A stretch of 64,000 bases of DNA from Nitrosomonas sp. (GCA_016708955.1 JADJES010000002.1:1-64000), one strand, 5' to 3'. Counted from the stretch's first letter, positions 44,753 through 52,648 are shown. The notes: generated by a model from the letters alone, not told the origin. Numbers and translations: made by a program.

Positions 44753-44956
44753 GTATACAAATTCTGTTTTGTCTCGATAGCTGTTGGCATTGCTCCGGCA
44801 GTAACTTCTGCTGCCGAAAATCCCTTTAGCATGCAGCCCCACGATGCTATGTTCGAGAAAATGGATGCCAACAAAGACGGGGTTGTTGACAAAGACGAGA
44901 TGGGCAAAATGAAAGCGGAAAAAAGAAAAATGCATGATGACAACAAGAGCTATTAA
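44753..44956 (+). pseudogene. EF-hand protein lacking its start
   Basis: An open frame ends at a stop at 44954 and contains a canonical EF-hand loop, DANKDGVVDKDE, after a hydrophobic stretch that looks like the end of a signal peptide (VSIAVGIAPAVTSAAENPF). No ATG, GTG or TTG is available in frame after the upstream stop at about 44747. The 5' end of the gene is therefore lost or shifted. Confidence 0.65.
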
Positions 44957-45083
44957 ATTCTTCTTTAGCCAACTTTTGTAACAATAGTTGCACAATGCTA
45001 TCTCAATAAAATTAGATTTTTATTGTTGTTATCAATATGACACAGATTGATTAAATGATTCTTGAAAAATAAGGAGAAAACAC

Positions 45084-45251
45084 ATGATTAGCTGGGCAGT
45101 TACATTTCTGATCATCGCTATTATTGCAGCTGTACTGGGTTTCACCGGTATTGCGGGTGTGGCAACCCAAATAGCCTGGATTGCGTTTGTGGTCGGTATT
45201 ATTATGGCTATCTTTTTCTTTATAACTGGAAGACGACCTCCTCCATCTTGA
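45084..45251 (+). CDS. DUF1328 small membrane protein (YtjA-like)
   Basis: A 55-residue protein, MISWAVTFLIIAIIAAVLGF then TGIAGVATQIAWIAFVVGII, with two hydrophobic helices and a short basic-proline tail (GRRPPPS). This is the DUF1328/YtjA signature. The ribosome site is AAGGAGAAAACAC. Function unknown; members are often stress-induced. Only the ATG at 45084 fits. Confidence 0.9.
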   Translation: MISWAVTFLIIAIIAAVLGFTGIAGVATQIAWIAFVVGIIMAIFFFITGRRPPPS

Positions 45252-45608
45252 AGTAGGAAGGCACCTTTGCGGAAACTATAGGTGTGCATATGGTAGGTTC
45301 TGGCGCACCAGAGATTACTCAGGGTATGACTATTGTCATTTGAGCCGGGGGTGCGGACGCGACTAAGGCGATCTTTGATTCTACTATCGGCATACCCCAA
45401 TTGCTGCCGAAGAATTTGTTACCTTGCGTGAGACAGACCTGGCCGGGCATTCTCGCAATGGCATATGCAAGTTGTATAACGAGGGAATATATCCAAATAA
45501 GATCGAAGGCCGGGAATATTGTTTGGTTTAAACAATTATGAGCGAGATTATCACTGTTGCTTTTTTTTACTACCAGCTCAATGGGTTGAAATTAAAAAGG
45601 AGATTGCG
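45252..45608. other. Intergenic stretch with a possible coding remnant
   Basis: A start-less open frame at 45378-45531 (+) reads FYYRHTPIAAEEFVTLRETD, then LAGHSRNGICKLYNEGIYPN, which looks protein-like but was not recognised. It may be the tail of a lost gene. Otherwise nothing is visible. Confidence 0.3.
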
Positions 45609-45779
45609 ATGCTGAAAACCAATTATTTTAGTCGCCTCACAAAAAGTGTCGGTTCGCTGCGAAATATATCAGCTCTGAAAAAGCGGCAAGAAGGTAAAAT
45701 GGGTTACATTCTGCTGTGGCTTTTAGGCGTCCCCATACCCATCCTATTTTTCATCTATTTGTTGCGTGGCTGCGACTAG
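45609..45779 (+). CDS. Small membrane protein
   Basis: A 56-residue peptide with a basic N-terminal half and one hydrophobic helix at the C-terminus (MGYILLWLLGVPIPILFFIY). The start at 45609 is supported by AAAAGGAGATTGCG. An internal ATG at 45699 would give only the 26-residue helix, a form that I believe also occurs as stand-alone small membrane proteins. Function unknown. Confidence 0.6.
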   Translation: MLKTNYFSRLTKSVGSLRNISALKKRQEGKMGYILLWLLGVPIPILFFIYLLRGCD

Positions 45780-45955
45780 TTAATTAAATCAGGAAAGAAG
45801 ATTTTGTAAAAGGCGCTTTCAAAAGATGCGTTAGCCAACATGTGGTTTTTTGCCCGGCATTTAATGATTATTTAACGGTAATTATGTTGGTTGCAGTATT
45901 AGTGGCAATGAATACATAGGCTTATGCCTCTTTTGATTCCTTCGAGGAGAATTAT

Positions 45956-46249
45956 ATGCGCGTAACATTTACAACCGATGCTTATGCCGGCATAACCATG
46001 TTTTGAGACGTTGCGCTTACTTTGCTTAAAATGATGGGGCACAGCAAGATTGTACCCGGAGCAATTTTAGCAGCAGATGTTCCTATGGCGTTGAACCGAT
46101 TAAAAGCCGCTATAAACGCAGAGAATTCCTCGCCACCAGTTGAGAAAGAGGACGAAGATGAACAACCGATGGTGAGTATGGCCGATAGAGCTCTACCTCT
46201 GATTAATCTACTGACTGCCGCAGCTGAATGTAACGTAATGTGGAAATAA
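45956..46249 (+). pseudogene. DUF1840 family protein with an in-frame TGA
   Basis: The gene reads MRVTFTTDAYAGITMF-stop-DVALTLLKMMGHSKIVPGAI, then a Glu-rich linker and ADRALPLINLLTAAAECNVM. DUF1840 proteins normally have Gly at the interrupted position (TMFGDVA), so one G-to-T change of GGA to TGA (46004-46006) explains the stop. The rest of the frame is intact and a ribosome site (CGAGGAGAATTAT) is present. The mutation is probably recent. Confidence 0.8.
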
Positions 46250-46501
46250 ATAAATCTTTATCTATCGTGTAATCTGAAGGCAATTCCAATCTGATATTTT
46301 TTCCATTTATCCGCCGGCTTACAGGCAATAGGATCAAAGGAGTAATGTTGGGTCAAATAAACTCGACCACTTTATTAAGTCCTTTTTCAAGTCCTATCGG
46401 TGTCATATCACCACAGTCGCTGTATAAATACGCTGAGTGTTGTTATAACAAATATAAATAAGCGTGAGTGTGAGTATCAGCAAGAGCAGATTCCTGACTA
46501 A
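46250..46501. other. Non-coding gap
   Basis: Nothing recognised; the AT-rich region between two convergent small genes. Confidence 0.4.
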
Positions 46502-46627
46502 CTAGTTTGTCGATTTCTGAATTGCTTCGCCACTCTTCTCAACATCCTTCCCCACGCCTCTCAAAGTGTTACATGCAGACAATTGGATAACAACAATTAA
46601 AGCAATCATTAATGTCAACATTTTCAT
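46502..46627 (-). CDS. Entericidin A/B family lipoprotein
   Basis: A 41-residue peptide with a signal sequence and lipobox (IVVIQLSAC), then NTLRGVGKDVEKSGEAIQKS. This is the entericidin pattern (CNTxxGxGxDxxxxGxxI). Entericidins are tiny envelope lipoproteins induced by stress or in stationary phase. The ribosome site AAAGGAGTCGCT precedes the ATG. Confidence 0.88.
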   Translation of the reverse strand: MKMLTLMIALIVVIQLSACNTLRGVGKDVEKSGEAIQKSTN

Positions 46628-46760
46628 AGCGACTCCTTTATGGCTTAATAAAAAATAAAATCTTCTGCAAGTTTAATGTAACGACTCAGCGCAAAATAAT
46701 TAAAAATGCGATGCCATCATTACCTTAAACACGATGCTGATGTTCCCGCGACCGTAATTC

Positions 46761-47111
46761 CTATCCTTTCTTGACAGTTTCTTTCAAATCGCCGACACCT
46801 TTTTGTATCTTTCCTTCGATCTGTTTTTCCAGCCCTTTTGCCTGCTGTTCTTTGCTGCCAACCAGTTTACCTGCCTCTTCCTGGATTTTGCCAGCTAAGT
46901 CTTTTGCTTCGCCCTTCACTTGATCCTTGTTCATGCTGAATTCCTCACTGACACTTTCTTTCAAATCGCCGACACCTTTCTGTATCTTTCCTTCGACCTG
47001 TTTTTCCAGCCCTTTGGCTTGCTGCTCTTTGCTGCCAGTCAGCTTACCGGCTTCTTCCTGAACTTTGCCAGCTAAGTCTTTTGCTTCGCCTTTTACTTGA
47101 TCCTTGTTCAT
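46761..47111 (-). CDS. Tandem-fused double CsbD protein
   Basis: A 116-residue protein composed of two nearly identical CsbD units: residues 1-54 and 60-114, both starting MNKDQVKGEAKDLAGK. The linker SEEFS is encoded by AGTGAGGAATTCAGC, almost the same as the ribosome-site region AATGAGGAATTCATC before the first ATG. The gene therefore arose by in-frame tandem duplication of one whole gene including its ribosome site. The internal ATG (46934) may still initiate a single-unit form. Confidence 0.9.
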   Translation of the reverse strand: MNKDQVKGEAKDLAGKVQEEAGKLTGSKEQQAKGLEKQVEGKIQKGVGDLKESVSEEFSMNKDQVKGEAKDLAGKIQEEAGKLVGSKEQQAKGLEKQIEGKIQKGVGDLKETVKKG

Positions 47112-47356
47112 GATGAATTCCTCATTCTAAATTGAAACATGCATAAAACGAACCGATATCAGTCCGCGTCACCTGCCAAATAACTAATTCACTTCTTTCC
47201 TTAACTTACTATAAAGTGGATGTAACTATACTTCCGTGCGCTATCGCACAGAGTCAATAAAAGAATCGGTGTAATTTCGCTTTTAACAATTGTTATCAGT
47301 GAAATGGCTATTGTAGTTATACGCCGTTTTGACCCTCAATTCTTCAGGAGAAACAC

Positions 47357-47563
47357 ATGAATAAAGGTATATCCGTTGCATTACTTATCGTTGGAGTTCT
47401 TTTGATTGTCTGGGGCGTAAGCGCCTTTGATTCCGCAAGTTCAGATGTATCACAAGTACTTACAGGCTCACCCACTGACAAAGCCATATGGTTATTGGTC
47501 GGCGGTATTATTGCGGGTGTAGTTGGGTTGTTTGGCGTGTTGCGTGCGGGAAAGATAGATTGA
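47357..47563 (+). CDS. DUF3185 small membrane protein
   Basis: A 68-residue protein with two hydrophobic helices, MNKGISVALLIVGVLLIVWG and IWLLVGGIIAGVVGLFGVLR, separated by a Ser/Asp-rich stretch. This is the DUF3185 pattern. The ribosome site CAGGAGAAACAC is strong. Function unknown; it belongs to the stress islet. Confidence 0.85.
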   Translation: MNKGISVALLIVGVLLIVWGVSAFDSASSDVSQVLTGSPTDKAIWLLVGGIIAGVVGLFGVLRAGKID

Positions 47564-47627
47564 AAATGGCAATCCTATTACCTAATTTATAGCGAAATCA
47601 TTTTGAGTATGGTTGAGGAGAAATAAA

Positions 47628-47786
47628 ATGACACTAGGAACAATACTGTTGGTGATTCTGATTCTGATGCTAATTGGCGCGATTCCAACATGGCCACACA
47701 GTAGGGAATGGGGTTATTTCCCCAGTGGTATCCTTGGGACAGTGTTGCTGGTCTTGCTCATTCTGATGCTGTTGGGTCGAATATAG
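47628..47786 (+). CDS. DUF3309 small membrane protein
   Basis: A 52-residue protein, MTLGTILLVILILMLIGAIP then TWPHSREWGYFPSGILGTVL, with two helices and the W-P-H-S/W-G-Y-x-P-S-G signature of DUF3309. The ribosome site is GAGGAGAAATAAA. It lies 64 bases after the DUF3185 gene, probably in the same transcript. Confidence 0.9.
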   Translation: MTLGTILLVILILMLIGAIPTWPHSREWGYFPSGILGTVLLVLLILMLLGRI

Positions 47787-48392
47787 CACCCGCATTTGAT
47801 TGCGTAGAAAGCATAAAATCAAAGTAATGACAGATCGTACCTCCGCTTGGTTCTGTGTTTTATGCACAGAACCAGAAAGAGGTGCTTCTCGTAATCTTTA
47901 GCGAATGTGAATGAGAGGAAATGAATTGCGAGAATGTTGGGAAACGATTGAGTGAAGCATAACTACATAGCCAGTGGAAGAACTACTGTTGTATCGAATG
48001 ATGTCTGCTGTATCGACGTATAGCGTAATTGAATTCCTGATTCAGCAACTGTGTCACCTTAGTCGGTGGGTGTGGTCTGTACTGTGCACCACGAACACAT
48101 GGGGCGTAATATTCCTACCTATCCGGTTGTTAAAAAACCGACGAATTAGAGAACATGAAATGTAACCGTCAGATGTCTTGCAAGCTATCTTTTATCAGTA
48201 TATTTAATGAATTAAATATGCACTTACTTATTGTTTCTATAAAGAATTTGTTTGATTCAGTGTATGAATAACTACATCACTTTCTGGAAAATCCCTTTCA
48301 ACAAATATCATGCACGAGCATTCTGCCTATTTAAGTATCACTCAGTTTGAATACATACCAACCTGCCGCACTTAAACCTTTAGGAGAATCCC
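47787..48392. other. Long intergenic region upstream of the poxB-like gene
   Basis: No gene is supported. It contains a partial inverted copy of repeat family C (48255-48313) and the upstream region of the TPP enzyme, with TTTAGGAGAATCCC before its ATG. Confidence 0.5.
48255..48313. repeat. MITE-like family C, partial inverted copy
   Basis: TCAGTGTATGAATAACTACA and AATCCCTTTCAACAAATATC are diverged reverse complements of the interior of 29709-29866. Confidence 0.6.
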
Positions 48393-50123
48393 ATGGGCCG
48401 CACCGTCGCCGAACAATTGGTTGAAATGCTCAAAGCTGCTGGTATTCGTCGCATTTATGGCGTCACTGGCGACAGCCTTAATTTCTTCAACGATGCTCTG
48501 CGTCGAGATGGCAATATTGACTGGATTCACGTCCGTCATGAAGAAGTCGGTGCCTATGCTGCGATGGCTGAAGGCGTGCTTGGTGGGATGGGTTGCTGCG
48601 CTGGCAGCTCCGGGCCGGGCCATGTTCACTTGATCAACGGTCTCTATGACGCCCATCGCTGGGGAGCTCCGGTACTAGCATTGGCTTCGACCATTACTTC
48701 TGAGGATTACGGCACTGAGAGCTTTCAGTCCACCGACCTGCACATGTTCGACGGATGCAGTCATTACAATGAGGTGGCGACGACACCTCCGCAATTGCCG
48801 CGAATGTTGCAGCAGGCGCTTCAGCACGCATGGAATCGTAAGGGTGTGGGGGTGTGCGCTTTTCCTGGTGATCTAATGACGTGTAACGCCGAGGAAGACG
48901 CGCTGTGTGCTGACTTGTATCGACCCCAGCCGGTTATGACCCCTTCCGATGCTGAGATTCAGCTATTGGCGGAATTGATTAATAGCTCTGAGGACATTGG
49001 CATTTATGCAGGTGTTGGCTGTGCCGATGCTCGTGCAGAGGTGATTGAGTTGGCCCGCCTTCTCAAGGCTCCGATGGCTTATACGCTTAAGGCCAAGATG
49101 ACGTTGGAATACGATAATCCTTACGCTGTCGGACTGACGGGCTTGCTAGGCAATAAGGCCGGTGCTCGCGCCATTACCGGTGGCAAGCTGTTGCTCATGC
49201 TAGGTAGCGATTTTCCGTGGAAGGAATTTCTCGATAGCTCGATCAAAATCGTACAGATCGATACCAAGCCAGAGCGGCTTGGACGGCGAGTTGCATTGCA
49301 CATGGGTCTGTGCGGCGACATCGGTCCAACGTTACGGACGTTACTACCGTTAATTACACCCAAAACTGATGACCGCTTTCTCAAAGCCTGTTTGGCTGAC
49401 TACGCCGAAGTGGAGGAAGATCTTCACGTGCATGCCGCAGATCCCGGCGAGGAAAACTTGATCAAACCCGAATTTGTCGCCGCTATGATTGATAGATTAG
49501 CCGATAACGATGCCATCTTCACTACGGATACCGGCATGAGCACGGTGTGGGCTGCACGCTATCTGCACGGCACCGGAAAGCGCACGCTGATGGGTAGTTT
49601 TTCGCACGGATCCATGGCCAATGCGATGCCGCAATCTATCGGCGCCGCACTGCATTCACCCGAGCGTCAAGTCATCGCATTTTGTGGTGACGGAGGTATT
49701 TCGATGCTTATGGGTGATCTGATGACTATTGCCCAATATAAGCTGCCGATAAAGTTGATTGTTTTTAACAATCATAGTCTGGGCATGGTCGAACTGGAAA
49801 TGCAGGTAGCAGGCTTGCCCGACTGGCAGACTAAGATGATTAATCCAGATTTTGCGATGGTGGCTGAGGCTTGCGGTATCCGAGGTTATTCGGTCACTAA
49901 TCCAGACAAACTGGAAAATACTCTTCAAGAAGCGTTGTTACACAATGGCCCGGCTTTAGTCGATGTGTTTACCAATCCGCATGTGCCGACTCTGCCACCC
50001 CATACTTCAGTCGGCGTAATGTCCCGTTATATACAGTCACAGGCCAAGCTGGCGCTGGGAGGCCGGATGGACGAAGCCTGGGATGCGTTTAGGACCAATA
50101 TCAAATATATCCGCGATCTATGA
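48393..50123 (+). CDS. Thiamine-diphosphate enzyme, pyruvate oxidase (PoxB)-like
   Basis: A 576-residue three-domain TPP enzyme. The N-terminal Pyr domain carries the catalytic Glu in HVRHEEVGAYAAM. A central nucleotide/FAD-type domain contains GIYAGVGCADARAEV. The C-terminal PP domain has the TPP motif GDGGISMLMGDLMTIAQY...KLIVFNN. It is closest in feel to the pyruvate dehydrogenase (quinone)/pyruvate oxidase group, which makes acetate and CO2 from pyruvate, with a C-terminal segment (SRYIQSQAKLALGGRMDEAW) where E. coli PoxB has its lipid-binding tail. PoxB in E. coli is stationary-phase-induced, which fits the neighbouring stress islet. Confidence 0.85.
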   Translation: MGRTVAEQLVEMLKAAGIRRIYGVTGDSLNFFNDALRRDGNIDWIHVRHEEVGAYAAMAEGVLGGMGCCAGSSGPGHVHLINGLYDAHRWGAPVLALASTITSEDYGTESFQSTDLHMFDGCSHYNEVATTPPQLPRMLQQALQHAWNRKGVGVCAFPGDLMTCNAEEDALCADLYRPQPVMTPSDAEIQLLAELINSSEDIGIYAGVGCADARAEVIELARLLKAPMAYTLKAKMTLEYDNPYAVGLTGLLGNKAGARAITGGKLLLMLGSDFPWKEFLDSSIKIVQIDTKPERLGRRVALHMGLCGDIGPTLRTLLPLITPKTDDRFLKACLADYAEVEEDLHVHAADPGEENLIKPEFVAAMIDRLADNDAIFTTDTGMSTVWAARYLHGTGKRTLMGSFSHGSMANAMPQSIGAALHSPERQVIAFCGDGGISMLMGDLMTIAQYKLPIKLIVFNNHSLGMVELEMQVAGLPDWQTKMINPDFAMVAEACGIRGYSVTNPDKLENTLQEALLHNGPALVDVFTNPHVPTLPPHTSVGVMSRYIQSQAKLALGGRMDEAWDAFRTNIKYIRDL

Positions 50124-50271
50124 TATTCCAAATAAGTAACTCTCAATACTGCGCAGAATTCATTTGGCCGATTGGCTTTAACCCAGCAGCGGCAACGCAG
50201 AAAGTTTGGGTTGCTAAGACGAGATATAAATCAATTCCATATTAAAGTTGAAATCTTGGGACACGATTAGA

Positions 50272-50423
50272 TTAAGGAAACACTGATTAATTCGGCGAGC
50301 GAGATGAAGCACGAGGCGCACGGAACGCAACAACCGAGACATATCAATATGATAGGCGAGGGAGTGAGTACCGCGCAACGAAGTGATTCGCTCGTGCAGT
50401 TAATTAATCAGCATTTCCTTAAT
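50272..50423. repeat. MITE-like element with TTAAGGAAACACTGATTAATT ends
   Basis: Terminal inverted repeats TTAAGGAAACACTGATTAAT and ATTAATCAGCATTTCCTTAA flank 152 bases. The interior contains GCGAGCGAGATGAAGCACGA. The ends resemble those of family A and of the composite element at 31795. Confidence 0.7.
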
Positions 50424-50455
50424 ACAACCAATCGATCCGAAAATAGGAGCCAGAA

Positions 50456-51160
50456 ATGAGTGAGAAAATCTCAAACGAAGTGTTCCGAAAAGAAAGCTGT
50501 CCATGGGGCAAGAAAGCGGTCAAATTACTTGATGAGCATGGCGTAGATTTCAATGATCATGTCTTTAACTCTGTGAAGGAAGAAGAAGAATTCAAAACAA
50601 AGTGGGGAATTGATACCACTCCGCAAATATTTTTAAATGGTGAACGAATTGGCGGATATTCAGAGTTGGCAAACCACTATGATGTAAAAGCTGATCACAA
50701 GCCGGAAGAGACATCATACGTTCCTGTCATCGCACTTTTTAGTGTTGCCTTGCTCATGGCAATATTCACTCAAAACATCATGTATAGTTTTATGGGGTAT
50801 TCCTTGTGTCTATTGGCGTGTCTTAAGTTGATGGATCTGGATAGTTTTGTAGAAGGCTTTAAAAAATATGATTTAATCACCAAATCCTTGCCGTTTTATG
50901 GAAAAGTCTATCCCTTTGCTGAATTAATTGCCGGACTGGGTTTTTTAGCGCCGCAGTATTTGTATATTACAGGGTGGTTATCCTTATTCGTCGGTATCAC
51001 AGGTGGTATTTCAATTTTTAAAGCTGTTTATATCGATAAAACAGATTTAAACTGCGCTTGCATTGGCGGTAACTCTAAAGTACCACTTGGAGCAGTCAGT
51101 TTCTCTGAAAATGCGATGATGGCATTTATGGGTGCGTGGGTATTGACAGCTCAGATTTAG
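50456..51160 (+). CDS. Glutaredoxin-MauE-like membrane fusion protein
   Basis: A 234-residue protein. Residues 1-80 are a glutaredoxin-like domain with ESCPWGKKAVKLLDEHGVDF (single active Cys, C15, second Cys replaced by Gly) and the cis-Pro region TTPQIFLNGERIGGYSEL. Residues about 88-230 form a MauE/DoxX-like membrane domain of four helices, with CAC in LNCACIGGNSKVPLGAVSF. A role in moving reducing equivalents or in periplasmic thiol chemistry is plausible from the families. The ribosome site is AATAGGAGCCAGAA. Its stop abuts an inverted-repeat element. Confidence 0.82.
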   Translation: MSEKISNEVFRKESCPWGKKAVKLLDEHGVDFNDHVFNSVKEEEEFKTKWGIDTTPQIFLNGERIGGYSELANHYDVKADHKPEETSYVPVIALFSVALLMAIFTQNIMYSFMGYSLCLLACLKLMDLDSFVEGFKKYDLITKSLPFYGKVYPFAELIAGLGFLAPQYLYITGWLSLFVGITGGISIFKAVYIDKTDLNCACIGGNSKVPLGAVSFSENAMMAFMGAWVLTAQI

Positions 51161-51300
51161 CAGGCCGTTGAAAAACGTTTTCGAGGCAGCCGATGCAAGG
51201 CAAAAACAGGCGAAAAAGCGCAGTTTATGCTTAATAAATGAGCATTTTGAGTCTGTTTTTAACACCGCAGCGGCAACGCAGATAGTTTTTCAACGGCCTG
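51161..51300. repeat. MITE-like family B, copy 1
   Basis: A 140-base element with terminal inverted repeats CAGGCCGTTGAAAAAC / GTTTTTCAACGGCCTG. It begins directly after the TAG of the preceding gene. The same element lies inverted at 51782-51921. Confidence 0.85.
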
Positions 51301-51314
51301 TTAGAGACAGAGAC

Positions 51315-51355
51315 AATAAACGACCCCCGTGGTCTTGCCACGGGGGTCGTTTATT
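51315..51355. terminator. Perfect bidirectional hairpin terminator
   Basis: AATAAACGACCCCCGTGG, loop TCTTG, then CCACGGGGGTCGTTTATT: an 18-base perfect stem with A/T-rich outer ends. It would terminate the glutaredoxin-MauE transcript. Confidence 0.8.
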
Positions 51356-51465
51356 GGAGTTATGCTAAATGAGGTTCGCGAAAAATATCCAAACGCACTT
51401 GCTATTTTAAAATCTAAAAAATAATTCTGTGATTTTGGTTTTAGGATTCATTTTCGAACAGTCTT

Positions 51466-51588
51466 TTATTTTTCTTCTGGCCCGGGCTCAGGAACAGGAT
51501 CTGGATGCCTTGGTACGTGTGGAGAATGTGGTATCGGATCTGGAACCGGATCAGGCATAGGTGATGGGGTAGCGTTTTTTGAAGTCAT
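51466..51588 (-). CDS. Proline-rich 40-residue microprotein
   Basis: MTSKNATPSPMPDPVPDPIP then HSPHVPRHPDPVPEPGPEEK: over one third proline, with P-D-P-V/I-P type repeats. A ribosome site, CAGGAAGAATT, lies directly before the ATG. There is no signal peptide or membrane helix. It sits between two inverted copies of repeat family B. Not recognised; the ordered repeat and ribosome site support a real gene. Confidence 0.6.
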   Translation of the reverse strand: MTSKNATPSPMPDPVPDPIPHSPHVPRHPDPVPEPGPEEK

Positions 51589-51781
51589 AATTCTTCCTGA
51601 AGTAAATTATTGAATTTTTCGTTATCCAGTTTCATTAACTCTGCCGGTAACCGAGCAGACTTGAAATAAAAAACTGATAGTATCTTGAACAGGATCAATT
51701 TACTTCCCCGAGTAAAATTGTCCTCCCAGTTATCGCTTTTGCCTCGCTAGCGTTTACGATAACTGGGCTTTGTCAATTTAA
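51589..51781. other. Spacer between the microprotein gene and repeat B2
   Basis: Contains an imperfect palindrome around ATTGTCCTCCCAGTTATCGC / GATAACTGGG (about 51717-51770) that may be a transcriptional hairpin; no gene. Confidence 0.4.
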
Positions 51782-51921
51782 CAGGCCGTTGAAAACTATC
51801 TGCGTTGCCGCTGCGGTGTTAAAAACAGACTCAAAATGCTCATTTATTAAGCATAAACTGCGCTTTTTCGCCTGTTTTTGCCTTGCATTGGCTGCCTCGA
51901 AAACGTTTTTCAACGGCCTGT
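51782..51921. repeat. MITE-like family B, copy 2 (inverted)
   Basis: Reverse complement of 51161-51300, nearly base for base. It ends 15 bases before the stop of the next minus-strand gene. Confidence 0.85.
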
Positions 51922-51935
51922 TAAGATAAGAAACA

Positions 51936-52247
51936 TTATTGACCGCTAGTTGGGCTTGGACTAGAAGGATTTCCTGAATTCATTCCCGGTGCGCTACTGG
52001 GGGGAATCCCAGGAGAGCTAGGAATGTTTGAATTTACTCCAGTAGGATCGTTTGGGTTAACCATAGCAGGGTTATTTAGATTGGGTGCAGCAGGGGTGTT
52101 CTGTTTTGAGCTAGATTGTGACTTTTGTGCTGAATCCGTATTTTCAGTAGTATTCGATGGCAACGAGGTCTGTGCAACTGCGGATGTGCTCAACACGAAA
52201 ACAGCACTGACAATAAGTGGTAGTGATATTTTATTAAATGGAGTCAT
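51936..52247 (-). CDS. Exported Ser/Pro/Asn-rich low-complexity protein
   Basis: A 103-residue protein with a signal peptide (residues about 1-25, FVLSTSAVAQ). The mature part is intrinsically disordered, rich in Asn, Pro and Ser (PNLNNPAMVNPNDPTGVNSN, then PGMNSGNPSSPSP). No domain recognised. Similar disordered exported proteins occur widely without known role. Ribosome site AAGGATTAAT before the ATG. Confidence 0.7.
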   Translation of the reverse strand: MTPFNKISLPLIVSAVFVLSTSAVAQTSLPSNTTENTDSAQKSQSSSKQNTPAAPNLNNPAMVNPNDPTGVNSNIPSSPGIPPSSAPGMNSGNPSSPSPTSGQ

Positions 52248-52343
52248 GATATTAATCCTTTATGCGCTATGAATGAATTTGTATTATGTCTGACGGCGTT
52301 TTTTAGGTCGGTTCGTTTCCCCACATATAGAGAGATAAGAACG

Positions 52344-52502
52344 CTATAGTTCTTCGATATGAAACATGCCATCCGACAACGTGAAGCTTTGCTCATCATA
52401 AGCTTCAAGCAGTGGAATATCTTCCGGGAATGCAATTATTGGGTTATAGAAGTCCTGATTACTTGATTCGGTCACGCTATTGTTATCTTCATGGAAAGTC
52501 AT
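52344..52502 (-). CDS. Acidic 52-residue microprotein
   Basis: MTFHEDNNSVTESSNQDFYN then PIIAFPEDIPLLEAYDEQSF, ending SDGMFHIEEL: highly acidic (11 Asp/Glu, one Lys/Arg at most), no signal or membrane helix. AAAAGAGGGCTGCTGCT precedes the ATG and offers a ribosome site. It lies upstream of, and codirectional with, the disordered exported protein. Not recognised; plausible but unproven gene. Confidence 0.5.
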   Translation of the reverse strand: MTFHEDNNSVTESSNQDFYNPIIAFPEDIPLLEAYDEQSFTLSDGMFHIEEL

Positions 52503-52648
52503 AGCAGCAGCCCTCTTTTATGAATTGATGAGCTTTCATAATGCAATATATCCCCATGTTGAATCCGTACGGTCGAGCACATAGGCGCTTGTGGTTTCCA
52601 GATCATTTTGCGAGGGAGTGAAAAGATTGTAGCTAAAGAACTTGGTGT

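Noticed and set aside
47974..48165. 63-codon ORF in the poxB upstream region
   Set aside because: No ribosome site and unconvincing composition; the region is otherwise non-coding and repeat-bearing.
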